A stretch of 64,000 nucleotides of DNA, from positions 301,781 through 365,780 of the forward strand of contig JAEHOE010000128.1 in the NCBI GenBank assembly GCA_016858145.1, in the 5' to 3' direction. Below are positions 24,376-36,650 of this stretch, one piece after another. The notes beneath the pieces were generated by a model. The model saw only the letters and a program-made list of their open reading frames with translations, ran no database searches and was not told where the DNA came from. Position numbers and translations under genes: made by a program. The stretch is from Edaphochlamys debaryana. Its lineage: Eukaryota; Chlorophyta; Chlorophyceae; Chlamydomonadales. Position 1 is the stretch's first letter, and the number at the start of each line of letters is the position of its first letter.

Positions 24376-24462
24376 TGGGCGGCCAGGCGGGATGCAGCGG
24401 CTCCCACTGGCACCTTGCTGTGTCGGCTTGGCAGGGCTGGCGCTGCGCCAGTGGCCCTGTGG
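24265..24462 (+). repeat. 198-bp near-identical segment, copy in paralogue A
   Basis: Matches 26731-26928 at a constant offset of 2466 bases with a single mismatch (T/C at 24443/26909). It covers the last 36 codons, the stop codon and 87 bases of 3' flank. Confidence 0.95.
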
Positions 24463-25228
24463 GCAATGGTCGAGCCGCGAGGGCCTTGGCGGCCTATGGC
24501 GGGCTTGCGTGTCTTCATGGCGTGGAGGACATGAGGGATAGAAGTGGCACGTGCGGTAACCGGCGGACCCAGCAACGCCTTGCCTCGCACCGTTTTTTGG
24601 TAGGCGTGCACAACTTGTGACGAGTCATACCGTACTCCGCATGAAGACACTGCCAAGTCGGGACTCGGTGTGGATGGGATCAGAGACGGATTGTCATTTG
24701 AATGGGCGCGAGGAAGGCGTGGCACGCATGGACACCTGCTTGGATACCGTATGTAGGGCTGTCCCTGTAGGTTGCACAGAAATCCTGGCAAGCCGGTGTG
24801 CAAGCGACAAGAGGAACTGTCACGCTGCCAGGCGGGCTAAGGCCAGTGAAGCGCGGGCTGATCATATGGGGCGGGGCGGGGGGGGGGGGGTTACGTGTAG
24901 GCGCGGTCCGGTGTTGGAACGGTATGCTCAGCCGGTCCGGTCCGGTGTGACGGACATCGCATGATAGTATGAAAGCTTTAACAAAAGTGTGCGAACTGCA
25001 TGGGGCAGCGGGCACTGAGCTGAGATGGAGGTGGGGACCGGAGCATGGAGCAGGGGGAAGGCAGGGGCTAGGGGACAAGGGGAGGCCCCGACGCGCGGAA
25101 CTTGCGGCATACATGCATATTGATCAAGTAAAGTGCTGGCTTCTCCATTATCGCTAATTACTATTCTGTACACCAGATTCAAGCCAGCTGCCCAATTAGC
25201 AATTCAAGTTTGGCAGCAGGTTCAAGTC
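24376..25228. other. Spacer between BTB paralogues
   Basis: Begins with about 87 bases that are nearly identical to the 3' flank of paralogue B (26842-26928). The rest has no supported gene; a short G run is at 24880. Confidence 0.5.
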
Positions 25229-26841
25229 ATGGCGTTCCACGCCGGCAAAGCCATTGGCAGTCTCTTTGGTAAGGTCGAAGGCAGCGACTGCGATCTCAGC
25301 TTCTGCCTTGAATCCACGCAAGACGAAGACCTGACTATAGTCGGCGCGAGGCTTGCGGAGCCCTTCCCAGCCCATTCCATGGTGCTGCGGCTGGCAAGCG
25401 GGCGCTTCAAGGCGCAGGTATGTTGGGAAGGCGGAGGCGGAGGCTGGCCCAAACCTCTCGGCGGACTGCACTGACCCGCCCGATCCCCACTCCACCCCCG
25501 CCACCCCCGCCCCCAAAGCTGGAGCGCTGGAAGCCCTGCAGCAACGCAGCCTCCCGCCGCCCCGAGCTGCGAGTGCCTCTTGGTGGTGAAGCAGAGCTCC
25601 CTGCAGCAATGTACGCCCTGCTGTACGCGTACACCGGCCACGTGGGCGCAAACAGCATCCGCGAGGCGCTGGAGATAGCCCAGATCGGGGAATACCTGGC
25701 CATCGAGGGCTGCAGCGCCGCCTGCATCAAGTGGGTCGGGGACAGGCTGACGGCCGAGGCCTCAGGCGCACAGGCGTCCACCTCAACGGACGAGCCAGCC
25801 TTCCTCCAGCTCTATGGCTGGGACGCTCTGTCCTCCTGCACAGCTCCTGGCCTTGCAGCTATCCTCGCCAGCACGGAGCCGCAGCTGCTGGGGCATTTCA
25901 GCGACGCGCTCGTCACCCTCAACACGCCCGCCCTGCGGCGGCAGCTCCAGGGGCTGGGGGCAGCAGGGCTGGAGGCACTGCTGCAGTCGGACGCGTTCGG
26001 GACGGACAGCGAGGCGTCCATCCTGCTGCTGCTGGCCGACTGGATGAGCATCAACTGGCGGCGGACAGATCCCGCCATGCGCAAGCGGCTGTGCGGCCTG
26101 GTGCGGCTGGCGCAGCTCAGTGCGGCGAGCAATGCGGGCGTGCTCGTGCCCCTGGCCTGGGACTTCCAGGCCACGGGGGGCAGCAGCTCTGCCGGCTGGT
26201 TCCCCATCACAGCGCCCGAGGCCAGCCACCTGGCTTACTGGGCCTCCAGCGGTGCCTCGGACCAGCAGGACATGGCGCGGGTGGACGTCGGGGACTGGTT
26301 CAGCACCCACCCCCGCCCGCAGTGCATCCCGGCGGGGGGGCTTGAGCTGCGTTGGGGCATTGCGCGCGAGGAGCTGCAGCGGGCAGTGGAGGGGCGGCAG
26401 CCGGGGGAGCTCGTGCCGGTCATCGCCACGTTCGACAGCGGGCTCCTCTCGGTGCTGGCCAACGGCCTGGAGTGGCAGCTGCTTCTGGAGGTGGAGGGTG
26501 GCACGGATGCCGCCCATGTCCGCTACAGCGGGAGGCTGCCGGCGGCCTTCAGCCCCCCGGGCTCCTGCCTGGCTGCCGGCGGCTCTGCGGAAGGCCTGCG
26601 CTACCGGGCGGAGCTGCAGGCCCGGCTGACGGTCCACTGCTGGGACGGCCCGGAGGCGCCCTGCAGCCGCGTGTTTGACATTGCATCTGTCGTCCTGGGC
26701 GGCAGGGGCAACACCGTGCTCAAGGCCCTTCCCCTCTCCAAGCCCCCCCTCGGGTCCGGCGGCCCCCTGGGCCCCTGGGCGAGCTACCTGGGCCCCGATG
26801 GGCGGCTGACGGGGTCCATCACGCTGCTGCCGCACAAGTGA
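25229..26841 (+). CDS. BTB/BACK-domain protein, paralogue B, 2 exons
   Basis: Exons 25229-25417 and 25519-26841 join in phase to 503 residues. The BTB fold begins SDCDLSFCLE, continues with PFPAHSMVLRLASGRFKAQ (the conserved H-x-x-L helix) and ends with AMYALLYAYTGHV, a clear BTB central motif. BACK-like helices follow (LVTLNTPALRRQLQGL, FGTDSEASILLLLADWMSIN), then the same beta-rich C-terminal domain as paralogue A. The last 36 codons are identical to those of paralogue A at the nucleotide level, although the preceding 70 residues differ strongly. Probably a cullin-3 adaptor like its neighbour (inference). The ATG chosen is the first in the open frame; it has a clean GT-AG intron of 101 bases. 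Confidence 0.85.
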
Positions 26842-26928
26842 TGGGCGGCCAGGCGGGATGCAGCGGCTCCCACTGGCACCTTGCTGTGTCGGCTTGGCAG
26901 GGCTGGCGCCGCGCCAGTGGCCCTGTGG
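26731..26928 (+). repeat. 198-bp near-identical segment, copy in paralogue B
   Basis: Partner of 24265-24462. The flanking sequence on both sides diverges abruptly. Confidence 0.95.
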
Positions 26929-28065
26929 CCAGTGGGCGGGCCTGCGCAGTGTACGGCAAGCTTGCATGTGATGAAGGGGTGGCGGACCGGAGATGGCGGC
27001 GGGAGGTTGGTTCTGTTCCTCATCCGGCAACCCGCTGACCTGAGCATGGGGCCTACCAACGTATCACATGACCACTCAGCTTAGGCAGGCCCTGCTGTTC
27101 GTGTGGGGTGCACACAATGTGTGGCTTGTCACAGTTTGCATCAGACATCTACCAGGCTAAACTGGAAGCAACGGGACACGGACCGATCTGCTGTCATTCG
27201 GTTGAGGCGGGGCGCGAGGAGGGGGCGCGGACTGTTGGCATGGGGTCTGGAGATGAATGAGATGGCAAGGAGGCGGTGTGAGGCGAAGCAGCCAGGCGCC
27301 GTGCAGGCATGCCAACGCCTGGAGGTGCTTAGGGACGAGGTTGGGGTCTCAGTCATGGCCCCGCTTGCCCTGGCTGCTTGATGCAGCCAATGAGGCCCAC
27401 GTGGCATCCAACGGTACCGATGTGCACTACCTGGACGTGTGTGGTGTTGCAACAAGCCTTCGTGCGCCGCTGCTTCCTTGCTGATGGGTGACGCCACAGC
27501 GTGAACAGACACGGCATGTGCGTGCACGTCCGGACAAGGAGAGGAGCGGTACGGTAGCAAGAGCATTTCTGGCCGTTGCGTGCCAAGTGGATGCGTCGCA
27601 TATACTGACAGCGACTGCTCTGTCTGCTCGGCAAACATGGAGCATCACAGAGGTAGAGGTGGATACCGTATGCAGGCACCATAAGTGCAGCATTTACAGA
27701 TCTGCCTCCTGCAGGTCAACCTGCCAGCCGCTTCGCCTCGCATTGCCTGCCCCGCCCCTCCAGCTGCCCCTCCAGCTGCCCCTCCAGCTGCCCTTTGCGC
27801 GCCCTCCGCCCTCTAGCCGCCTGCATCTGTGCAGCTGACACTATCCTTCCCAGACAAATCTACGACCGGGGTCCCAGCTGCAGCCCTGATGCCCTCTTCG
27901 TCCCTGGGTCCTAGGGATGAAGAGCATGGACCCAAAGCTTCCCAGCATGAGACATCTCCGACAATCCCGTTGCCCCGGCGCCTCTCCCCAAGACAGACGT
28001 CACCCATCCCGCCTGCAACGGCCACGTCTCCTCTCAACGCCCCCGACCCCCCCTCCGCCAGCCCA
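26842..28065. other. Convergent intergenic region
   Basis: Lies between the stop of BTB paralogue B (plus) and the stop of the pyrophosphorylase-like gene (minus). Contains a small CAGCTGCCCCTC triplication at about 27760-27795. No gene supported. Confidence 0.5.
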
Positions 28066-31000
28066 CTACTTGCTCTTGCCCTTCCCCAGCAGCTTGACCG
28101 CTGCTACGCCCGCGTATGCCAGCACCGCCGGGAGCGCCCATGCGCCCATGGTGCCCGAGGCGCCCGTGGAGGCGGCGTTGAAGCCCTGGGCGGGGAGGGC
28201 AGGAAGAGGGGAGGGTGAAGCACATGACAGGGCAGGTGCTAAGCTTGCGGTCTGAAAGTGGTGCACCGCGTTAGCGCGCCCATGAAGAGCCCAGCAGGTT
28301 GCTGATTATTGATTACTCGTAGCGGCCGCCCTCGCTGCTGACCCCTCCCCAGATCCCCTTCCCCATCCCCACCTGCAGCTCGTGCACGTAGGCCTCCTCG
28401 AAGGTCTTGCCCTCCACCAGCGGAGCCAGGCCCTCGCCCGCGTACGACACCAGCGGGCACACCTCCACGACGCCCTCCTCGTCCTCCACAGCGCCGCCCG
28501 CGTCCTCGACCCAACTGCAGGCGCAACGTGGGGCGGCAGTGGGGGTGGGTCAACGGCAGCGACTGTGGGGAGAGCGCAGAGGCCCCTGCTTGCGTCCCTG
28601 CCCCCATGCCCTTTGCCCCCGCAGGCCCTCTCCCTCCCCCTCCCCTTCCCACCGCGTGGTCTGCAGCAGCAGCGCGTCCACGGCCTGCTGCGGCGAGGCG
28701 GTGCGGTAGAAGGGCGCCGCGCCCCACACGGGGGCGAACTCTGCGCCCACGTCCACCGCCACCATGGCCACCTGCACGCCCTCGAGCAGGGAGCAGATCT
28801 GGGGGGAGGGGGGGAGGGGGAGAGGCGTGAGCATGCGCAGGGTGGTTGACGAGACTGACATGCAGCGACGGACTGCCCAGCCGCGGTCATTGGTTGGACC
28901 TGAGGCCCCCTCGCCCGCCCTTGCCCAAGCACCGCAGCGCGCCTCACCGCCGGGGAGGCGAAGTCCGTGAGGCGGCGCTCCAGGCGGTAGCCCGTGCCGC
29001 CAGCCGCCGCCGCCGCGGCCGCCTGCGCCGCGGGCCCGGCCTTGGCCGCCGCCGCCGCCGCCGCCGCCGCCCCCTTGCCCGGCACCCTGTCCGCGGGCGC
29101 CAGGCGGTAGAGCGCCATGGGCTGCTGCCTCAGCAGGCGGTCCACGCGGCGCAGGTAGTCGAGGGAGAAGAAGAAGGTGCCGGTGGCGGGCACTGCGTCG
29201 CCCAGGCCCTCCAGCAGCGGCGAGGCGGGGCCCAGCAGCTCCAGGTAGCGGGAGTAGAGCTCGGGGAGAGCCGAGGGACCTGGGGGGGGGGAGGGGGTCA
29301 GCGAGAGAGGGAGGGCGAGCGGGGATGAGGGGCAGAAGGCTGCCGCACAGCCGGGTCAATTGACACCAGCCGGCCCTAACCCACAGCCTTTAATGACCCT
29401 TGACTCCACCTCGTTCAACGTTTCTCCCCCTCCCCATGCCCTCGCGCCCCGCTCACCCTCGCTCTGCAGCCCCGGCACCGCCACCTTGGCCCCCGCGTCC
29501 ACCCCGATGGACGAGCAGGCGCCCAGGAAGGCGGGGTCCAGCGGCCGGGCCATGGCGTTGTCCTCCACCGCCGCCACCTCCACGCACCGCACGCCCACCC
29601 GCCGCATGTGCGCCAGCGCCCCCGAGCGGCGCAGCGCCAGGAACAGCTCTCCGCTGCCGGGGGCGGAGCGGGCCACGGAGGAGCCGCTGGGCTCCAGGAC
29701 CACCTTGGGGGAGGGGGTGGAGGGAGGGGGTTGGCGCAGGAGGGTGGAAGCTACGTGCCCTGGTGCTTGATGGGGGCGGTGAACATGTGCGATGTGAAGT
29801 GGGCTGTAGCCCATTCCCGTCTTGACCCCCGGCCTGCCCCCGTGCGCCCCCCCGGCCCACCTGTCCGTCCTCGGTCATGAGCGGCGGGCGCACGTCGTTG
29901 GCGTGCACGTGCACCTGGGGCAGGCAGGCGGATGGTAGGGGAGTTCGAGAGGAGGAGGCATTTGTTGTGGATCTGAGACTTGCAGCCTTGTCAGTGCCGG
30001 GGTTGAGGCCAGGGCCCCGACCCACATCGTCACGAGGCCCGTACGGGCCGCACAGGCCCAAGCTCCATGCTCCTCCCTGGCCCCTCGCGCCCCTGCCCCG
30101 CAGCCCCGCCAGCCTCCCTCCCCTCCCCCACCTGCCCCCTCTGCAGCCCGAAGAAGCCGTGCTCCTCCAGGAATGCGCCCAGGGGGGCCACGGCCGCGGG
30201 GGGCACCAGCAGGTACCAGTGCAGCGGGTTGGCCACGCCGCTGTTGGGGCCGCTCACGCTCTCGGCGGCCATCACCTGGGGGGAACGGCGGGGGAAAGGG
30301 CGGGGTCAGCGATGAAGCAGCTGCAAGGCGTGCAGGAGGCTAAGAGAAGAGGGGTCAGCAGAGCGCGCTTCACGAGCCTCCCCCCTGCCCCACCTGCAGG
30401 CGGATGATCTTCTCCGCCCCCAGCTGCAGCAGGCACTTGGCCGAGGGCAGCCCGATGTCGGCGGCCAGGCGCAGCTCGCCGGACTCCGTGGTGGCGCCTG
30501 GGGGCAGGAGGGGAGGAAGGGTTGAGGACATAGGAAGGGAGCCATGCGGGGCCAACGTGCCTGCGTGCCTCCGCCCCGCCCCCTCACCTCCCATGGTCAC
30601 CAGCGCCGCCTGCCCCCGCGCCAGCAGCCTCAGCCCCGCCGTGTGCCAGCCGTCCAGGCGCTCCTGCAGCCCCTCCAGCGCCTCGGCGTGCGCGGCGGCC
30701 GCCTCCTCGTTGTCGTCCTCAAGCTTTGGGGGGAGGGGGGAGTCGACGTGTAAGGAGCCGAAACTGGTCAGGGTAGTCAGCTCATATGCAACTGTATCCT
30801 CCCCCGTCCGCCCCCATGGAGCGAAGGGCTACCCTTCCCGTCCCCCTTGGCAACCCCTCTAACACACCATATTCCCTCCTCCCTCCCTCTCTGCACTGCA
30901 CCCACCGGCGGCAGGTCCATGCCCGCCAGGTCCAGCCACACGGCCTCCTCCCCGTGCTTGGCCTTCATCTCGTCAAGGGTGGGCAGCGTCAGCTCAAAGT

Positions 31001-34000
31001 CGTCCTGGGGGGAGGGAGCATAGGAGGTGGGGGTAAGCAGGTCGTGCGCATGGGCCCGGGCTCTGCGATGTGGCCCTGTAAGCAGATCTCGACAGTGGTG
31101 CCCTGCCCCTGCCAATACAGTGCAACCCCCAACTGCCCGCGCACCTCCGCCTCCGCGGGAGCCGTGACGGATCCGCCCAGCGCGTGCTCCCTCAGCCGGA
31201 TGTACGACATGTAGTCATCCATGGCCTCGGCGGCGGCAGAGGCCTGGCAATCGAAGGCCGGGTGTATAGGACGGAAAGAGGTCAGATCGCGCCTTCGGCT
31301 GGACCGTGGCCCTGAAGCATGCGCTGAATGAATGCTTTGCAGCATGGTGGGCGCTGGTGCGCAGCATCACCCCCGCGGCTACGCGCACCACACAACCTCC
31401 CCCTGCGGCCGCCTCACCGCCTCTGACGCCGCCTGCAGCGCCGCCTTGGCCGCCGCCTTGGGCTCCGCGGCCTCGGGCGCCGCCAGCCCGTGCACCGCCC
31501 CGCCCAGAGAGGCCGCCCGCTCCGTGACCGCCCCCGCCGCCTCCACGCCCGACTGCAGGGAGGCGGCGCGGCGCTCCAGCTTGATGCCGTACACGGACTC
31601 GCGGACCTGGGGGAGGAGGGTAAGGAACAGGACGTGTAAGATTCCGTTCACCAAGGGCCAGAGCGACATGGTGCATCAAAGGTCAGATCCAGCAGCCGGC
31701 AAGGCCGAGCGCAAGAAAGGCGAAAGCGCTGGGTTCTATAACCCGCACCCTTCCAGTGCTGTTGCTGCCCTCTCGGTTCCCTCCACCCCCCAGGTGCTTC
31801 AAAGCCCCTTCCAATCATCTACGCCCTCACCCATGAACCGCCACCAGTACCCTCGCCCCCTGCCCCTCCGCCTGCCCACCTTGTCCAGGTCCTCCTTGGC
31901 GCCCACCCACGTGTCGCTCTCCAGGCGCAGGAAGGCGTCCAGAGCCCGGTAGATGGACACAGCGGTGTTGCGGACCTGCGGGGAGGGGAGGGGGCGGCGG
32001 TGGTGGGTTGTGGAGGGTGCCCTGAGGTCCGTGGTGGTGGCGGTGCCTTTGATGATGGCACGTAGAGGTGAGCACGGCCCCGGTGCATCGTCCCTCCCCG
32101 CCCCCGCCCCTCTCCACACCTCCTGCAGCTTCTGGCGGTCTCCCTCGTCCGCCACCTGGCTCAGGCGGGCCTCCACGGAGCCACCGATGGGGCCCAGCTG
32201 GGGCACCACGTCCTGGGGGGTAGAGGGGGGAGGCGGGAGAGGAGCGGGAGGGGAACAGGCGGACCAGCCCGGGGACGAGCAGGACCGTGGCTCTAGTCTG
32301 CAGCGCACCGCACACTCGCCGATTCCAGCCACCAGCGTTCCACGCCGACCCACATCCTCCACGCTCACTGCCGACTGACATTGCACAAGGCAGCCCCGAC
32401 CCACATCAAACCTACACCAACCTCGCCTGTCCCTCTCCCTCCTCCCTCCGACCCCCCCTTCCCCCACCTTGAGTGCGGTCATGATGCGCGCCTGCACCGC
32501 CCCGTCGCCCCCCACCGGGTCCAGCCCCTCCACGCTCTCCCGCAGCAGCGCCAGCTTGCGGTACGAGGCGGGCGGCAGCTCCAGCAGCACCAGGCCCTCG
32601 CCCAGCAGCTGGGAGACCAGGTCGCGGGCAGCGGACAGCTTGGCGGGGTCCACGGGGGCGGGGGAGGGCTCGGCCTTGGGGGCCTCGGCCTCGGCCTCCG
32701 CCTCGGCCTCAGCCTTCTCGCCCTCCTCCGCCTCAGCGCCCTCCTCCGCCTCAGCGCCCTCCTCGGCCTTCTTGGCGGCGGCCGCCGCCTCCTCCTCCGC
32801 CTTCTTGGCGGCCTCCGCCTCCGCCTCCGCCTCCGCCTTGGCCGCCTCCGCCTTGGCCGCTCGCTCCGCCCCCGCCGCCTGCGCCCCCGCCAGCCAGGCG
32901 TCCACGCGGCGCAGCACCTCGCAGGCGCCCGGGCCCAGCTCCAGGCGCCCAGCGTCCGCAGTCAGCTTGACGCGGGCAACCGCAGCCTCCACCCGCGCGA
33001 CGGCGGCAGAGGCCTCGCCGCCCAGCGCCGCACGGTCCGCCTCGCCCAGGTGCCCCAGGGCCTCGAGGGCGGCCCCCGCCAGGCCCGCCCCCGCGGCCTT
33101 GCCCGCCTCCCCCAGCACGTGCTCCAGCGCCAGCAGCCGGGAGCCGGCGTCCAGGCCAGCGGGGGAAGAGGGGGCGGTCGCCTCCTCCTCCTCCTCCTCC
33201 TCCTCCTCGCCCTCAACGCCCTCCTCGGCCTCCTTGGCCTCGGCAGCAGGGGCGGGGGCGGGCGCCAGGCGCGCCACCAGCGCCTGAGTGGCCTTCGCCA
33301 CCACGGAGGCGCGGAGGGACTCGAGCGAGTCCTGCGGGGGGGCGGAAGGCGAGGTGGGAAGGGTGGTTGCACGAGGCGGAGCCGCAGATGGGCTGCTTGG
33401 AGCGATGTGAACCTCCCTTGTCCTCGGAGCTCATGACTCGGCCCATAGGATCTGGCCCCGGCCCCCACGCCCCCGCACCTGCAGCTTGAGCAGCGCCGCC
33501 TCCTTCTCAGAGTCCGCACGAGCGCGCGCCTCCTTCTCCACGCCCTCCTGCACCGCCGCCACGTCCACAGTCTCGGCGGCAGAGGGCTGCACCTCCTCCT
33601 CCTCGGCCTCCGCCTCCTCCTCGTCCTCCTCCGCCTTGTCCTCCTCCGCCTGCGCCTCAGCCTGAGCGGCGTCCGCCCGGGCCTCCTCGCCCTCCACCTG
33701 CACGCCCTCCTCCTCGCCGTCCACGCCCTCGCTCTTGGTCGCCTCGGCGGCGGCGGCGTCAGCGGCGGCCTTGGCAGCGGCCTTGGCGGCGGCGCGCTCG
33801 GCGGCCTTGGCGGCCAGCTCAGCGGCCCTGCGGCATGGGCACAAGGAGAATGAGGAGTCAGTAGGGCGTCAGCCCCCTCATTCCTGACCCCCGCCTGTGC
33901 AAGACCGCTGGACGCGCCTCAACACCCCCGCGCTAGGCCCTCTCCCAGCCCGGCCCCACCTGGCCTCCTTGCGCTTGGCGGCCGCCTCTGCCAGCTGCTC

Positions 34001-36650
34001 CCGGATGGCGCCCTCCAGCAGGGACTTGAGGCCCGCGGCGGCAGCGGCCGGGGTGGGGCGGGGCGGGGGCGGCGGGGCGGCCTCCTCCTCCTCCTCCTCC
34101 TCCTCGTCGTCCACGACGCCCTCCACCTCCACGCCCTCCTCGCCCTCCGCGGGAGCCGGCTTGGGGGCCTTGGGCGCCTTGGGCGCGGGGGGCGGTGCGG
34201 GCGGCGCGGGCGTGAGGGCCGCCAGCAGCTCCGCCTGCTTGGCGGCGTCCGCCTCGCTGAGCTTGACGCTGGGAGGGGAGGGGAGGGGAGGTGCGTCGCG
34301 GGGCGTTCAAGGGAATGTCTGCGTGCTGTGGTGCGCAGCTTCAACGCAAGAGGACCCTTGCAGCAGCGAAAGCAGGACCCTTTAGGGTGCTCGTCCAGCC
34401 CGCGCCACCCCCCTGGGCTCACCGCATCTGCGGCGTCAGCTTGCGCACTGCGTCCGCCAGCTCCCCGGCCGCGGCGGTGCCCTCGGGGGTGCCCGCGCCG
34501 CTGCAGGCGGTCAGCTCCGCCAGCAGCGCCGCCAGCAGGCCCAGGCGGTGCAGCGCGGGGGCATCGCTGGAGGCGTGCCAGAAGGTGGGGGAGGCTGCGG
34601 GGAGGGGGGGGGGCACACCCTGGTCAGGCAGCTGAGTGGATAGGAGAGGACCCGGCGACGGAGCCAGCCGTAAAAGTTGACTAAGTTGACGCATGCGGGG
34701 ATGTAAGGGGAAGGATAGCTTTCGAAAGCGGCGCTGCGCCCGGGCTGTGCCCCTCTACTCACAGGCCTGCAGCAGGAGCGCGCGGCGGTAGGTGCGCTCA
34801 GCGGCGGCCTCGATCTCAGCGGTGCGCGCCTTGCGCTCCTCCGCCACCGCAGCGTCCGCCTCCGCAGCCACGGCGGAGGCAGCCGCGGCCTTCTGCCCCG
34901 CCACCCCGGGCTGAGCGGGCGTCAGCGCCAGGGGCGCGGCCAGCTCGGTGCGGATGGCGGTGGCGTGGGGCTCCGCGGCGGCGGCGCTGAGGCCCACCTC
35001 CTCCAGCAGGGCCTTGAGCGCCTGCGGGGGGAAGGGGGGGAGGGGGTGGTTGTTGCTGAGCGGGATTGCGCCGGGGGGGAGGGGAGGGGGGGAGGGGAGG
35101 CGAGAGTACCCAACAGACCAAGGCCAGCTCCACTCCTCAGCCAATGACACAGCCCTCTGCACGCTTGCCCCCTGCCTCCCCACCTGCATCTTCTTGGCGC
35201 AGGCCGCCACCTGTAGGGGCGCCACCAGCTGCTTGAGCGAGGCGGCGCCCGCGCGGCGCTCGGCGTCGAAGGCGGAGCGCACGGCCGCCTCGGCCTCGGT
35301 CAGGCGGGACTTGAGGTCTGGGGACCGAGCGGGCAGGTGGGAGGTCGCCAACAGGTCATCTTGATCCGTGCCGTCTCCCATAACCACCACCCTTGGCCCC
35401 AGCCCCCGTACCACATCCCCAACGGCCGCCCCGTCCTTCCGCGCCCCCAGCCTCCTTCCCTCGCCCCAGCTCACCCCCCAGCTTGGCCGCCGGCTCGGTG
35501 CCCCGCACCGGCTCCGCGGACAGCGCCGGCAGCGCCTCCGTGACCTGCCACAGCCACGAGTCCGCCAGGTGCTCCGCCTGGCGCTTCACCACCTCGGCGA
35601 AGTTGAACTGCAGCGCGTCGGCGGCCTGGGGGGAGGAGGGGGGCGAGGACATGGGGGCAAGACGTGGGGCGGGAAGAGAAAGAGCGGCAGAGCCCGGGCA
35701 GGCCCGCAGGAGTGCTATGCTCCACGCAGCAGCCTCCCGTCGCGCGGCACCGCTGACCGCCAACCCCTCGCCCCCGCACCTGCAGCAGGTGCACCTTGCC
35801 CGCGGTGCCGTACTCGTTCCAGGGCCGCACGGGGGCGTCCCCGCGCAGCTCCGGCACCCAGCTGCCCAGGCCCGCCCACTGGGCCAGGTCGGCCACGTCG
35901 TGGGCCAGCTGGGGGGCGGGGGGAGGGGGCAGGCGGGGCTCAGGGAGCGGGCGGCATTTGCAAGTTTGGCAAGCAAGAGGGCACGGCGGGCGCGGCGATG
36001 CAGCTGGCCACGGCAGGTCCCACGCCTTCGGCGGGCAAAACTTGCATTACAGGACACCGGGAGCTCCCGTAAGCGTTACGGCCCGGCACCCCATGAGCCC
36101 CAACCCTCCCGCCGGCTCACCTGGATCGCCTGCGCGGGCCGCAGCTTCTTGCTCCGCCAGTCCTCCCACACCTGGTCCTGCTTGCTAGCGGTAGCGCCAG
36201 CGCCCATGGCCGGGGAGGCGCGCTTCTTCTTGGCCTGGGTGGGGGCGGGAGCAGGAGGCGGCGCAGCCCTTGCAGCCCTTGCGTGGAACCCGGCATTCCA
36301 TCCCCCAATCCACACTACTCAGGATGGGCTCTACACTGGATGAGGTGCTGAGTATGATGATTTGGGGGGACCGGTCTGCCCACACCCTACCCATGGCGCA
36401 ATCCCCGGACGCGTGTGACACGCCCGTGCGGATGTGGGTGAGCATGTCAGCGATGGGTAATCCCTAAACCCGCCGATATCACTGGATGGGAGGCCGTGGA
36501 GCGCACCGTGAGAGTGCGCAGCTCATCGTCGAACTCCGCCAGGAGGAGAGCGTCGTCCACCGTCTTCTCGATCTTTGCCGCATGCCTCTGGAGCTTGCCT
36601 AGGACTTGCCAGGCAGCCCATGCGAATCCACCCGTGAACGCGAGCTCCAT
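28066..36650 (-). CDS. Giant fusion: Ala/Glu-rich N-terminal region plus inactive-looking UAP-like pyrophosphorylase domain, 24 exons
   Basis: Exons (minus): 36650-36507, 36234-36121, 35908-35780, 35625-35475, 35317-35184, 35021-34763, 34594-34423, 34268-33960, 33827-33479, 33331-32468, 32212-32120, 31975-31880, 31606-31418, 31243-31145, 31004-30906, 30723-30588, 30497-30394, 30275-30132, 29914-29861, 29703-29457, 29279-28948, 28798-28653, 28514-28373, 28185-28066. They join in one frame to 1541 residues. Residues 1-1034 begin with a short hydrophobic stretch and are then helical, Ala/Glu/Lys-rich and acidic. Residues about 1035-1505 follow UDP-N-acetylglucosamine pyrophosphorylase: DIGLPSAKCLLQLGAEKI, FLEEHGFFGLQRGQV, VRCVEVAAVEDN, FLGACSSIGVDAGAKV and PLVSYAGEGL. 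The nucleotide-binding loop GGxGTRLG with PKG is replaced by MGGATTESG with no Lys, and the NAGNI-type sugar motif is missing. A hydrophobic helix and basic tail end the protein. An alternative is two genes, the second starting near 31220. Confidence 0.75.
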
